Shown piece after piece: positions 44,523-55,369 of a DNA stretch of 64,000 nucleotides (position 1 is its first letter; the number at the start of each line of letters is the position of its first letter). The stretch covers positions 62,001-126,000 of the forward strand of contig JACKJF010000003.1 of the NCBI GenBank assembly GCA_020638095.1. Reading direction: 5' to 3'. The notes below the pieces were generated by a model. The model searched no databases. It was not told the origin of the DNA and saw nothing but the letters and a program-made list of their open reading frames with translations. A program made the translations under genes and the position numbers. Origin of the DNA: Hyphomicrobiaceae bacterium. GTDB taxonomy: Bacteria; Pseudomonadota; Alphaproteobacteria; Rhizobiales; Devosiaceae.

Positions 44523-45170
44523 CTAATGCTGGCGCGTCAGAACCATCGAGACGGCCAGCGATATGAAGGCAATGCCCGTGATGCGGTTAAACCATTTGCC
44601 GAAGCGAAAAAAGGCCGAACGCACATCGCGGATGGTAAAAAACACCGAAACCAGCGCGAACCAGGCCATCAGCATCAGGCTCATGTTGACCACGTAGAAA
44701 CCCTTGATCGCCATCGATGTCTTCGAGCTGACGAGCGTCGTGAAGAGGGCGACGAAGAACAGAACCGCTTTGGGGTTCAAAAGATTGGTCAGGAACCCCT
44801 GCACATAGGCTGAGGTCAGCGTGATGCTGCGCGTGACCCCCTCGACCGGCACCGTTGGCTCCTTTGGCGCCGGTGCACGCCAGACCGAAATGCCGATGAA
44901 GATCAGGTAGGCCGCGCCGGCAAACTTCAAGAGATTGAAGAGCAGGATCGATTGGGAAATGATCAGGCCGATGCCAAGGATCGTATAGGCACCGTGCACC
45001 AGAATGGCCGAGCCGATGCCGATCGAGGTCACGACCGCCGCGGCCCGCCCATGGGTGACCGACTGTTTCAAAACCATGGCGAAATCGATGCCGGGCATGA
45101 CCGCACTGATGCCGAAAGCCAGCATCAAAGCCGCATATTCAAGCCCGTTGAAACCGGCGAAAAGGTCCAC
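44523..45170 (-). CDS. LysE/RhtB family amino-acid exporter (copy 1)
   Basis: 215 residues with about six membrane helices. Family motif FGISAVMPGIDFAMVLKQSVTHGRAAA corresponds to the GxxxTPGPxxxxV element, with GI instead of GP. The central ISVWRAPAPKEPTVPVEG loop is family-typical. It follows CcmG by nine bases. Substrate could be an amino acid, a homoserine lactone or another small metabolite. Confidence 0.85.
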   Translation of the reverse strand: MDLFAGFNGLEYAALMLAFGISAVMPGIDFAMVLKQSVTHGRAAAVVTSIGIGSAILVHGAYTILGIGLIISQSILLFNLLKFAGAAYLIFIGISVWRAPAPKEPTVPVEGVTRSITLTSAYVQGFLTNLLNPKAVLFFVALFTTLVSSKTSMAIKGFYVVNMSLMLMAWFALVSVFFTIRDVRSAFFRFGKWFNRITGIAFISLAVSMVLTRQH

Positions 45171-45179
45171 GGCCCCGCC

Positions 45180-45719
45180 TCAGCCCGCCGCCGCGTCGCG
45201 GATTGCCGGGAGAAGCGAACTTTCATAGCTCTCCTCGGTGATCGGACCGACATGCTTGTAGGTGATGATCCCCGCGGCATTGACCACGAACGTCTCCGGC
45301 ACGCCATAGACCCCCCAGTCGATCGACACGCGTCCGTTCCGGTCCGCGCCGATCACGGCATAGGGATTGCCCATGTCGGCAAGAAAGGCCCTTGCCTGGT
45401 CCGCCGGGTCCTTCTGGTCGATGCCGTAAAGAACGATGTCCTGCTCCTCGGCCGCAAGTCGCGTGAGCAATGGATGCTCGTCGCGGCAGGGCACACACCA
45501 GCTGGCAAAGACGTTGACCACCGACACATGGCCCAGAAGATCCGCACTCGAAAAGCCCGGATCCCCGTCCCCGATGCCGGTGAGCGTGAAATCGGGAACC
45601 GGCTTGTTGATCAGAACCGAGGGCACCAGTTTGGTGTCCCGCCCGATCTGGGTCGCAAACAGGAAGAAAAGGCCGGCAAGCAGAACGATCGGCAGCCCGA
45701 AAATGACAGCGCGGCGCAT
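45180..45719 (-). CDS. ccmG: Cytochrome c maturation thioredoxin CcmG/DsbE
   Basis: 179 residues: N-terminal membrane anchor, then a thioredoxin domain with FASWCVPCRDEHP (WCxxC) and the GVYGVPETFVV cis-Pro region. It keeps the CXXCH cysteines of apocytochrome c reduced for heme ligation. Encoded eight bases after ccmD, in the order ccmA-B-C-D-G. Confidence 0.93.
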   Translation of the reverse strand: MRRAVIFGLPIVLLAGLFFLFATQIGRDTKLVPSVLINKPVPDFTLTGIGDGDPGFSSADLLGHVSVVNVFASWCVPCRDEHPLLTRLAAEEQDIVLYGIDQKDPADQARAFLADMGNPYAVIGADRNGRVSIDWGVYGVPETFVVNAAGIITYKHVGPITEESYESSLLPAIRDAAAG

Positions 45720-45727
45720 GGGTCGGA

Positions 45728-45883
45728 TCAGGCTCCGCTCTTGCGTTCGGCCTCGAGCCGCTCAAGCCGCCGCGCCTGTCGCGTGACGTTCGAAACCGTG
45801 ACCGCGATCAGCCCCACGGTCACGATGAACACGAACGAATAGGCGGCGATGATGTAGGTCGCGTGCGGTCCAAGATCGATCAT
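45728..45883 (-). CDS. ccmD: Heme exporter protein CcmD
   Basis: A 51-codon gene, ATG 45883 to TGA 45728. The product has one membrane helix (HATYIIAAYSFVFIVTVGLI) followed by a basic cytoplasmic tail (RQARRLERLEAERKS), the standard CcmD architecture. It is needed to release holo-CcmE from CcmC. It begins one base after the stop of ccmC, and ccmG follows. Short ORF filters commonly miss it. Confidence 0.92.
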   Translation of the reverse strand: MIDLGPHATYIIAAYSFVFIVTVGLIAVTVSNVTRQARRLERLEAERKSGA

Positions 45884-45884
45884 C

Positions 45885-46655
45885 TTACGAAGCCTTCTGC
45901 TGCCGCGCGATCTTGAGGTGTTCGAGCCGGTCCGCCTTGCGCTTGGTCACCTCGGTGCGCATGCGCAGCACATGCAGCAGGAGGAACAGAACGGTGAACG
46001 CCAGCGTCATCGTCAGCAACGGCGTGATGATCGAGGCTGGCGCCTTTGGCCCGTCGGCGCGGAAAAAGGTCGATGGCTGATGGAGCGTGTTCCACCAGTC
46101 GACCGAAAACTTGATGATCGGAATGTTGACCGCCCCGACAAGGGTGAGAACGGCGACGACCTTGGCGGCGCGCAACTGGTCCTCGAAGGTGCGCCAAAGC
46201 GCGATCAGCCCGAGATAGATGAGAAAGAGAATGAGGGTCGAGGTCATCCGCCCGTCCCATTCCCAGAACGTGCCCCAGGTCGGCCGGCCCCATAGGGCGC
46301 CCGAAACCAGCGCCATTGCGGTGAACGCGGCCCCAAGGGGCGCCGCCGCCTTCATCGACACATCGGCCATCGGATGCCGCCACACGAGCGTTCCGACCGC
46401 CGACACGGCCATGATGCCGTAGCAGAACTGGCTGAGCCAGGCGTTCGGCACATGCACGTACATGATCCGCACCGTTTCGCCCATCTGATAATCGGCTGGC
46501 GAATGAAACAGCGCGAACCAGAGCCCGACGGCGAAGAGGACGGCGCTGATCAGTGCCAGCGGCCAGATCAGATAGGCCGACCAGCGCATGAAAAAGCCCG
46601 GATGGGCCAACTGGGAAAACCAGTTCGTCGAAATCGTCTCGCCTTGATCGGTCAT
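45885..46655 (-). CDS. ccmC: Heme handling protein CcmC
   Basis: 256 residues with six membrane helices and the periplasmic tryptophan-rich heme motif WGRPTWGTFWEWDGR (consensus WGxxWxWDxR). His residues flank it in HVPNAWLSQ and DWWNTLHQPS. CcmC presents heme to CcmE. The C-terminal 30 residues are a basic tail. There is an 80-base gap to ccmB. Confidence 0.95.
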   Translation of the reverse strand: MTDQGETISTNWFSQLAHPGFFMRWSAYLIWPLALISAVLFAVGLWFALFHSPADYQMGETVRIMYVHVPNAWLSQFCYGIMAVSAVGTLVWRHPMADVSMKAAAPLGAAFTAMALVSGALWGRPTWGTFWEWDGRMTSTLILFLIYLGLIALWRTFEDQLRAAKVVAVLTLVGAVNIPIIKFSVDWWNTLHQPSTFFRADGPKAPASIITPLLTMTLAFTVLFLLLHVLRMRTEVTKRKADRLEHLKIARQQKAS

Positions 46656-46735
46656 TGAAAAGCTCTGGCCATGTTCTTCGGCATGCGCTCCTGCCCGGGA
46701 TGTCGGTTTCGGGCCTTGACCTGCCGCAATCGGGT

Positions 46736-47404
46736 CTATTCCTGTGACACCCTGAGCGCAAGAGCCGCAGCAAAGGGGGCGAATGCGACGAAAACAAGAG
46801 ACATGGCGGAAAGGAACAAAAGCGCCGTCTCCGCCTGCCCGGCCCCCAGCACCGGCTTGGCCGCCCCGACCCCGAAAATCACCGCCGGAATGGCGAGCGG
46901 CATGACGAGGATCGGCGCGATCACCGCCCCCCGCTTCAGCGACACGGAAAGCGCCGCCGCAACAAGCGAAAGCGCGGTGATGGCGGGCGTTCCGAGAAGA
47001 AGCGTCAGCATGACCGCAAAAAGCGTATCGAGGTCGATGGAAAACAGAACGCCCATGACCGGCGTCAGGACGATGAGCGGCAGTGCCGTTGTCAGCCAGT
47101 GAACGATGAGTTTGACGAAACTGATCGCGCTCAGGCCCAGTCTCGTGTGGCGGAACGCGGTCAGCGACCCGTCATCGTGGTCGGCAACGAAGATCCGGTC
47201 GAGGCCAAGCAGCGATGACAGAAGCACCCCGGTCCAGATCAGCGCCGGGCCAAGCGAGGCCAGAAGTGGCTTGTCCGGCCCGATGGCGATCGGCAGAATG
47301 ACACCGAGCGAGAGATAAAAAGCGATAAGCGTCGTCAGCGAGCCCCCGGCACGGGACGCCGATTTGAGATCGCGAATGAGAAGCGCCCACAGGGCCTGCA
47401 TCAC
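46736..47404 (-). CDS. ccmB: Heme exporter protein CcmB
   Basis: 222 residues, six membrane helices, beginning ALLIRDLKSASRAGGSL. It forms the ABC complex CcmAB with the ATPase encoded directly upstream; the genes overlap by four bases. CcmAB frees holo-CcmE from CcmC rather than exporting heme as the old name implies. Confidence 0.94.
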   Translation of the reverse strand: MMQALWALLIRDLKSASRAGGSLTTLIAFYLSLGVILPIAIGPDKPLLASLGPALIWTGVLLSSLLGLDRIFVADHDDGSLTAFRHTRLGLSAISFVKLIVHWLTTALPLIVLTPVMGVLFSIDLDTLFAVMLTLLLGTPAITALSLVAAALSVSLKRGAVIAPILVMPLAIPAVIFGVGAAKPVLGAGQAETALLFLSAMSLVFVAFAPFAAALALRVSQE

Positions 47405-48045
47405 CGTGCCTCCAGATCGAGCGTGACCATCGCAATATCCGCCTCCGGCTCGATCGGCCGATGGGTGGCGGCAATGACCACCCCGCCCCGCCGGACCTGT
47501 GCCGAAATGAGACCCGCGATCCAGATATCACCGCTCTTGTCGAGCGCCGATGTCGGCTCGTCGAGAAGCCAGATCGGCTTGTCGGCGAGCAGAAGCCGCG
47601 CCAGCGAACAGCGGCGCTGCTGACCCTTGGACATGGCGCCTGCCGGCACGTCCCTCAGTCGCGAAACGCCCGCCGCTTCGAGCGCCGGCCTGATCCGGTC
47701 GCGCGCGCCGCCGCCAAGATCGGCCCAGAACGAGAGATTCTCGTATACGGTCAGCTCCGGCTTGATGGCGTTGAGATGGGTAATGAAGATCATCTGCTCG
47801 TTGATGGGATGCTCGTCCTCGTCCCAGCCCTGAGAGCCAATCGAGACCGTGCCGGAAAAGGGCAAGAGGCCGGCAACGCACATCAGAAATGTCGACTTGC
47901 CCGCCCCATTTGGCCCGCGAACCGCGACAAACGTGCCGGACGGGGCCTGAAGATCGACCCCGTCGAGCACCGTCCGCTCCCCGCGTTTGCACCGCAAACC
48001 CTTGACGGAAATGTCGATTTTGGGGAAAGGGAGCTGCGGGACCAT
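47401..48045 (-). CDS. ccmA: Heme ABC exporter ATP-binding protein CcmA
   Basis: 214 residues. Walker A GPNGAGKST, signature SKGQQRR (a typical CcmA variant lacking the LSGGQ), Walker B IWLLDEPTSALD. First gene of ccmABCDG. Its promoter lies in the divergent region with acnA. Confidence 0.95.
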   Translation of the reverse strand: MVPQLPFPKIDISVKGLRCKRGERTVLDGVDLQAPSGTFVAVRGPNGAGKSTFLMCVAGLLPFSGTVSIGSQGWDEDEHPINEQMIFITHLNAIKPELTVYENLSFWADLGGGARDRIRPALEAAGVSRLRDVPAGAMSKGQQRRCSLARLLLADKPIWLLDEPTSALDKSGDIWIAGLISAQVRRGGVVIAATHRPIEPEADIAMVTLDLEAR

Positions 48046-48236
48046 GGTCCATTGATATTGGCTTCACGCTTCTACTTTCAAGCGCGAAATTGTTGGCCTA
48101 TAAGGCCCGCGACGCGGGACCTGCTTCCGCGCATCGCCCGAGGGACCGGCGATGAGTGCAAGGGCCACGGGGCCGCCTTTGCGCCGCCTTTGCCGGGCCT
48201 GATGCCCACCCGCCCCGACAAAAACAGAGACGCATT

Positions 48237-50918
<2,682 letters not shown>

Positions 50919-50939
50919 GATCGAGACCTTTCAAATGAC

Positions 50940-50968
50940 AAAGGCCCGCTTCGGCGGGCCTTTTTCTG
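50940..50968 (+). terminator. Rho-independent terminator of acnA
   Basis: Ten-base perfect stem AAAGGCCCGC / GCGGGCCTTT with a TTCG tetraloop and the run TTTTT after it, 22 bases beyond the acnA stop. The A-run on the other side makes it usable from the right as well, for the GGDEF gene. Confidence 0.9.
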
Positions 50969-50983
50969 CAATGGATGGGTGGA

Positions 50984-52141
50984 TCAGGCCGCGTTTGCCG
51001 CCGGTGGCGCGACGAACGAGCGGTCGCGTCCGGCATTCTTGGCCTCATAAAGCGCCCGGTCCGCGGCCCGAAGCGCCAGATCGAGCGGTTGCACCGTATC
51101 GCTTTCATTCGACCAGACGCCGCAGCTCGCCGTGGCGCGGATCATGTGACCCACGTGAAGAATCGGCCGCCGCGAGAAATCGAGGCGAATGGTTTCGGCG
51201 ATCGAGAGGGCGAGCGAACTCGGCGTTCCCGGCAGGATGACGACGAATTCCTCACCGCCGAGCCGGAACACGCCATCCTTCTGGCGCAGCCGGCCTTTCA
51301 CGATCTCGGCGAAATGGCGGATGACCTCATCGCCCGCATCATGGCCGTTCGTGTCGTTGATGCGCTTGAAATGGTCGAGATCGAAGACCGCAACCGCGCA
51401 TTCGGGCGGCAAGCCATGATCGCCAAAGCGTTCGTAGAGCGCCCGCCGATTACCGGCCCCGGTCAGCTGGTCGGTCTCCGAGGCCTCACGATGCTGGCGC
51501 ACCAGACGCTGGTGGTTGAGAGCGATGGACAGGGCCAGCACGCCGGTCAGAACCGCGATGCCGACCACGATGTTGATCGACTCGAAAATCCCGTCGGGAG
51601 GCGCGGTCAGTATCAGAGGATTGCTGTCGAGCAGCCCGCCGACACAACCGAGATAGGACAGGCCCATGATCACATAAAGCGCCGAAAGCCCGGAAATCAT
51701 GGCGGGATTTTCGGATCGCGCCTGCCAGAAATCGATGGCGGCCTGAAAGAGAAGAACGGCGCTGGCCGTGTTGACAAAGACGAAACTCAGTCCGTCGTAA
51801 CCCCAAAGATGCGGCAGCAGTGAAACGCCGATCGCGACGGCGGATGTCAGAACGAACCGCCAGAAGTCGAACTGGCGGGTACGGAACTGCAGTGCCCCGA
51901 TGCGCGCCGCGGTCATGCCGAGCAGGAGGAGCGCAACTGCGCCCATCGCGTAAAGGCGCTCGAACGTCGCATCATAAGCCACAAAGAGCGCAACCGCGCC
52001 CGCGATCGCCAGCATCGCGGCCCCGTATGTCGTGAGGAACCCTCCACGGCGATTGGAAAGACTGGAGACGAAAAAAGTGCCCCCCGCCGCAACCGCTGCG
52101 GCACAGGTGGCCAGCAAAAGAGAAATGTTGTCGATTTGCAT
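50984..52141 (-). CDS. Diguanylate cyclase (GGDEF) with integral-membrane sensor domain
   Basis: 385 residues. About six or seven N-terminal helices (1-210) form a membrane module, then a GGDEF domain (220-380). The active-site motif is LGGEEFVVILPG (GGEEF), with FDLDHFKRINDTNGHDAG as metal site and NRRALYERFG at the start. No inhibitory RxxD pair is evident before the motif. Converts two GTP to c-di-GMP. It shares the terminator region with acnA and is divergent from the DUF1223 gene. Confidence 0.88.
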   Translation of the reverse strand: MQIDNISLLLATCAAAVAAGGTFFVSSLSNRRGGFLTTYGAAMLAIAGAVALFVAYDATFERLYAMGAVALLLLGMTAARIGALQFRTRQFDFWRFVLTSAVAIGVSLLPHLWGYDGLSFVFVNTASAVLLFQAAIDFWQARSENPAMISGLSALYVIMGLSYLGCVGGLLDSNPLILTAPPDGIFESINIVVGIAVLTGVLALSIALNHQRLVRQHREASETDQLTGAGNRRALYERFGDHGLPPECAVAVFDLDHFKRINDTNGHDAGDEVIRHFAEIVKGRLRQKDGVFRLGGEEFVVILPGTPSSLALSIAETIRLDFSRRPILHVGHMIRATASCGVWSNESDTVQPLDLALRAADRALYEAKNAGRDRSFVAPPAANAA

Positions 52142-52188
52142 TCGTCGCCCTCAAACCAGATCATAGGAGCGGCGCCTTGCCATCGGCT

Positions 52189-52216
52189 TAAGCATCACGG
52201 TTGCCCGATGCTTAAT
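52189..52216. promoter_or_regulatory. Inverted repeat in the GGDEF/DUF1223 divergent region
   Basis: TTAAGCATC (52189-52197) and GATGCTTAA (52208-52216) are perfect 9-base arms around a 10-base spacer. It lies 48 bases upstream of the GGDEF start and 90 upstream of the DUF1223 start. It could be an operator of a dimeric regulator or a leader hairpin. Confidence 0.4.
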
Positions 52217-52305
52217 ATGTTCGGGACAATTGTCGCATCGATCAACACGGCGGCTTCACTCAAGAGTGACTGGTGCGTGTCAAAGAGCTGGCCTATGACG
52301 AACCC

Positions 52306-53034
52306 ATGACATCACGCACGCTTTTCGCCATCGTCCTATCCGCCTTCGCGTTCGCAACCTCGGCCCAGGCCGGCGACACCGTCGCGCACCCCAAGGCCGT
52401 CGTCGAGCTCTTCACCTCGCAGGGCTGTTCGTCCTGCCCGCCTGCCGACGCCATTCTCAGCGACATCAGCGCCCGCAGCGACGTCATCGCGCTCGCCTAT
52501 CATGTCGACTACTGGGACTATATCGGCTGGGCGGACACCTTCGCCTCGCCGCGATTCTCTGCGCTTCAGCGCGCCTATGCCAAAAGCTGGAACAAGGACC
52601 GCGTCTATACGCCGCAAATGGTCATCAACGGCATTTCCGATGTTGTTGGCTCGCGCCAGATGGCCGTGAATGAGGCCCTGTCGAGGGCCAGCCTGCCCGT
52701 TGAAATGACCCTTTCCAACGATGGTCATGCCGTCACCATCGACATTCCGGCCAATCCCGGTCTGAAGCCGTCCATCCTGTGGATGGTGACCTATCGCAAT
52801 TCTGCCGATGTGGAGATCGCCCGCGGCGAAAATGCCGGACGCACCATCGCCTATACCCAGATCGTCACCGACCGCAGGTCGCTCGGCATGTGGGAGCCGG
52901 GCGAGGGACTGCACATGGTCGTGCCGACCACGGACATGATGGGCTCGGATGCCGAAGGCTTCGCCTTCCTCCTTCAGCAGGACGCGGACGGATTGCCCGG
53001 TCCCATCCTCGCCGCGAGCGCGATCAGCCTCTAG
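52306..53034 (+). CDS. DUF1223 domain secreted thioredoxin-like protein
   Basis: 242 residues from ATG 52306. A signal peptide (TLFAIVLSAFAFATSAQA) precedes a DUF1223 domain: VVELFTSQGCSSCPPAD with CxxC, HVDYWDYIGWADTF, RVYTPQMVINGISDVVGSR. DUF1223 is a thioredoxin-fold family confined largely to proteobacteria; its partner proteins are unknown. The only cysteines visible are those of the CSSC motif. Confidence 0.85.
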   Translation: MTSRTLFAIVLSAFAFATSAQAGDTVAHPKAVVELFTSQGCSSCPPADAILSDISARSDVIALAYHVDYWDYIGWADTFASPRFSALQRAYAKSWNKDRVYTPQMVINGISDVVGSRQMAVNEALSRASLPVEMTLSNDGHAVTIDIPANPGLKPSILWMVTYRNSADVEIARGENAGRTIAYTQIVTDRRSLGMWEPGEGLHMVVPTTDMMGSDAEGFAFLLQQDADGLPGPILAASAISL

Positions 53035-53141
53035 GCCATGTTACGTTTTGATGGAATCAAAACGCATGGTCTAAGTCTTTGTATTCCCGCATGTTCGAAC
53101 CAGAAAACCGCTGCGCACTTTTCCTGAAAATGCTCTAGGCT
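53031..53141 (+). repeat. Copy of a Hyphomicrobiales intergenic palindromic repeat
   Basis: Arms CGTTTTGAT (53044-53052) and ATCAAAACG (53056-53064) pair around GGA, with outer CCATG (53036-53040) and CATGG (53065-53069). It is followed by GTCTTTG and then a GCGCACTTTTCCTGAAAATG segment ending in CTCTAGG near 53141. I recognise this pattern from intergenic repeats in this order; the copy here is decayed. It directly follows the stop of the DUF1223 gene and may act as its terminator. Confidence 0.55.
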
Positions 53142-53173
53142 GCGTCAGCCCCCTCCCATACCGCAATAAAAAA

Positions 53174-53199
53174 GGCGCCCGACGGGACGGTCGGGCGCC
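53174..53199. terminator. Strong GC stem-loop after DUF1223
   Basis: GGCGCCCGAC and GTCGGGCGCC pair perfectly (10 bases) across a six-base loop. An A-run precedes it (AATAAAAAA), but no T-run follows on the plus strand, so it would act as a rho-independent terminator mainly for transcripts coming from the right. Confidence 0.5.
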
Positions 53200-53283
53200 A
53201 TTGCATTCGGGACTGATTAGGTTTGGCCGGCGCCCCGGGTGTCATGGTTTGGGGGCTGAATGGCCCGGGGGCCGGCCTCTGGA

Positions 53284-53301
53284 GGCAGTCTGCAGACTGC
53301 C
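53284..53301. repeat. Perfect 18-base palindrome
   Basis: GGCAGTCTGCAGACTGCC is its own reverse complement. It lies about 200 bases upstream of the DUF2794 start. It might be a regulator site or a cruciform-forming sequence. Confidence 0.5.
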
Positions 53302-53500
53302 GGTCCAATCGGGCCGAGTTTTGGTTCGAATATGATCATTTTGCGATGATTTGCGGGCAAATGTGGCGCTGCGTGACCGCTCCGGAACGAGGTCAGCCAA
53401 AAACGGGGCTTGCGCGCCCGGCCAATCCCACCCATCATGCCCATCGGCGGCTTTGGCGAGCCGCCGGCAAAAGGACGGCAAGGTTGGGCGGAGTATAGGC

Positions 53501-53902
53501 TTGTCCGGACAAATCACCGAACCATCTCCGGCAGCGCAGCGCGCGCCGGAACTGGACGAAAAGGTCATCCGCGTCGATCCGCGGGCCCTGCGGGCGCTCA
53601 AGGATGGACCGGTCTATTTCGACCGGCGCGAACTGGCCACGCTGCTCGATCTTTACGGCAAGCACGTCTCGGCAGGACTTTGGCGCGACTATGCGATGGA
53701 TTTCATCAAGGACCGCGCCCTGTTCTCGGTCTACCGGCGCAATTCCGAACAGCCGCTCTATGTCATCGAAAAGCAGCCCCGTCTGCGCACCAAGCAGGGG
53801 CAATATTCCGTCATCAACCAGACCGGGCGGGTGCTGAAGCGCGGCCACGACCTCGCCCAGGTGCTCCGCGTCCTTGAGCCGCGCCTGGCTCTGGTGAAAT
53901 AG
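53501..53902 (+). CDS. DUF2794 family protein
   Basis: 133 residues from TTG 53501, preceded by GGAG at seven bases; the upstream continuation of the frame lies in the repeat-rich gap and reads as non-coding. The DUF2794 core is VYFDRRELATLLDLYGKHVSAGLWRDYAMDFIKDRALFSVYRRNSEQPLYVIEKQP. The family is almost restricted to alphaproteobacteria and has no assigned function; the short soluble proteins look like nucleic-acid or protein-binding adaptors but this is a guess. Confidence 0.82.
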   Translation: MSGQITEPSPAAQRAPELDEKVIRVDPRALRALKDGPVYFDRRELATLLDLYGKHVSAGLWRDYAMDFIKDRALFSVYRRNSEQPLYVIEKQPRLRTKQGQYSVINQTGRVLKRGHDLAQVLRVLEPRLALVK

Positions 53903-53943
53903 GAATTTTCGTCAGGCTCTCGTCAGCAAGCCGTGAGATAGCG

Positions 53944-53963
53944 CGCCGCCCCGCGGGGCGGCG
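53944..53963 (+). terminator. GC-rich 20-base palindrome behind DUF2794
   Basis: CGCCGCCCCGCGGGGCGGCG is a perfect palindrome 42 bases after the DUF2794 stop. It can fold into a very stable hairpin, but no T-run follows, so termination is likely but not certain. Confidence 0.45.
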
Positions 53964-54010
53964 GTCTGCCATGGTGGCAGGTGCCGCTTTGTCTCACAAA
54001 GGAATCTTGC

Positions 54011-54475
54011 ATGATCCCGCTTCAACACATCCACCCGATGATCGTTCATTTTCCGATCGTCTTTCTGCTTTCGCTGCTCGTCTTCGACACGGCGGCAGCC
54101 CTCTTTTCCGTGCCGGTGACCGGCCGCAGCCCGGCCGGACATCTTTCGGCCGGCCTCGCGGTCCTCGCGGCGCTTTTTGCCATGGTGGCCATCTATTTCG
54201 GCGACCAGGCCCTCTCGTTCGCCGAAGCCAATGGATTTGAAAGCGACATCGCCGAGATTCACGAACACCTCGCGATCTACACAAGCTACGCGCTGATCGC
54301 CTGGGCGCTCGTGCGCGGCTTCCTCTGGTGGAGAAACGTTCGGTTCACCGGCCTGTGGCGGTTTGCCGTCCCGGCCGTCGAACTCGCCGGCGCGGCCGCC
54401 ATCATCGTGGTGGCCTATTTCGGCGGCCAGCTCGTATTCGATCTCGGGGTCAACGTCGCGCACGTCGCGGCCTGA
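54011..54475 (+). CDS. DUF2231 domain membrane protein
   Basis: 154 residues from ATG 54011, AAGGA seven bases upstream. Four predicted membrane helices. HIHPMIVHFPIVFLL at the N terminus (the conserved HP..VHFP motif) and EIHEHLAIYTSYALIAW mark the DUF2231 family. Its histidines suggest heme or metal binding in the membrane; this is unproven. Terminated by the hairpin at 54530. Confidence 0.85.
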   Translation: MIPLQHIHPMIVHFPIVFLLSLLVFDTAAALFSVPVTGRSPAGHLSAGLAVLAALFAMVAIYFGDQALSFAEANGFESDIAEIHEHLAIYTSYALIAWALVRGFLWWRNVRFTGLWRFAVPAVELAGAAAIIVVAYFGGQLVFDLGVNVAHVAA

Positions 54476-54529
54476 CCTAAGCCCGGCATCCGGGAATGCG
54501 CTCCGGGGCAGCGTGGTCCCACCAAAAGG

Positions 54530-54557
54530 AAAGGCCGCAGCAAGCGCTGCGGCCTTT
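54530..54557. terminator. Bidirectional terminator between convergent DUF2231 and BI-1 genes
   Basis: Twelve-base perfect stem AAAGGCCGCAGC / GCTGCGGCCTTT with AAGC loop, located between the two convergent stops. A-rich and T-rich flanks make it functional in both directions. Confidence 0.8.
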
Positions 54558-54598
54558 CGCATTTCGTTCGTCCCGACCGCCATGCGGCCAGGAAGATG

Positions 54599-55369
54599 CT
54601 AGTTGCGGTTGCCGAAAAGGCGCAGCAGCATCATGAACAGGTTGATGAAGTCGAGATAGAGGTTGAGGGCGCCCATGATGGCCTTCTTGCCCATGACCTC
54701 GGCCCCGTCAGCCGCGATGTACATTTCCTTGATCTTCTGCGTGTCGTAGGCGGTCAGCCCGACAAAGATCAGCACACCGATCACCGACACGGCGAACTGC
54801 AGCGCCGACGACGCGATGAAGATATTGACCAGCGAGGCGATGATGATGCCGATGAGGCCCATCATCAGGAACGAACCCATGCCGGTCAGGTCGCGCTTGG
54901 TGGTGTAGCCGTAAAGGCTCATGCCGCCGAACATGGCCGCCGTGATGAAGAACACACGGGCGATCGAAGCGTGCGAATAAACCAGAAAGATCGAGCTCAG
55001 CGACAGGCCCATCACCACGGCAAAGGCCCAGAAAACCAGCTGTGCCGTCGATGTGCGCATGCGGCTGATGCCGAAGCTCAGTGCCAGGACAAACGCCAGC
55101 GGCGACAGCATGACCACGTAGGCCAGAGGTGACGTAAAGAGCATTGCCCCGAACTGCGTCACCATCATGCCATTGCCGATGCTGCCGGCGGCACTTGCCG
55201 GATCGGAGGTAACGGCCAGCATGTAGGCGAGATAGGACACAAGCCCGGTGATCCCGAGACCGATGCCCATATAGTTGTAGACGCGAAGCATGTAACTCCG
55301 CAGGCCTTCGTCGATGACCGCGGCCGTGCCGGGCCGTGCACCAACGGTCTGACGTTCATAATCTGCCAT
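54599..55369 (-). CDS. Bax inhibitor-1/YccA family membrane protein
   Basis: 256 residues from ATG 55369 with AGGA eight bases upstream. Seven predicted helices. The family signature is FVGLTAYDTQKIKEMY (AYDT region with the pH-sensing Asp) and the N-terminal LRVYNYMGIGLGITGLVSYL. Prokaryotic members are Ca2+/H+ leak channels or YbhL/FtsH-regulated proteins. Stands alone. Confidence 0.93.
   Translation of the reverse strand: MADYERQTVGARPGTAAVIDEGLRSYMLRVYNYMGIGLGITGLVSYLAYMLAVTSDPASAAGSIGNGMMVTQFGAMLFTSPLAYVVMLSPLAFVLALSFGISRMRTSTAQLVFWAFAVVMGLSLSSIFLVYSHASIARVFFITAAMFGGMSLYGYTTKRDLTGMGSFLMMGLIGIIIASLVNIFIASSALQFAVSVIGVLIFVGLTAYDTQKIKEMYIAADGAEVMGKKAIMGALNLYLDFINLFMMLLRLFGNRN

Larger units (their letters stand above)
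53035..53500. other. 466-base gap rich in inverted repeats, no gene
   Basis: Contains, in order, the decayed palindromic repeat (to 53141), a strong GC stem-loop (53174-53199) and a perfect 18-base palindrome (53284-53301). I checked for a tRNA or 4.5S RNA; a GGTTCGAAT at 53324 looks tRNA-like, but no acceptor stem can be built around it. The promoter of the DUF2794 gene must be in the last 200 bases. Confidence 0.5.

Noticed and set aside
48061..48104. Promoter-like TATAAG at 48099 upstream of acnA
   Set aside because: The matching -35 (TTTCAA) is weak, so the start of transcription cannot be placed with confidence.
53318..53345. tRNA T-loop-like GGTTCGAAT
   Set aside because: No acceptor, D or anticodon stems can be folded around it and no CCA follows.
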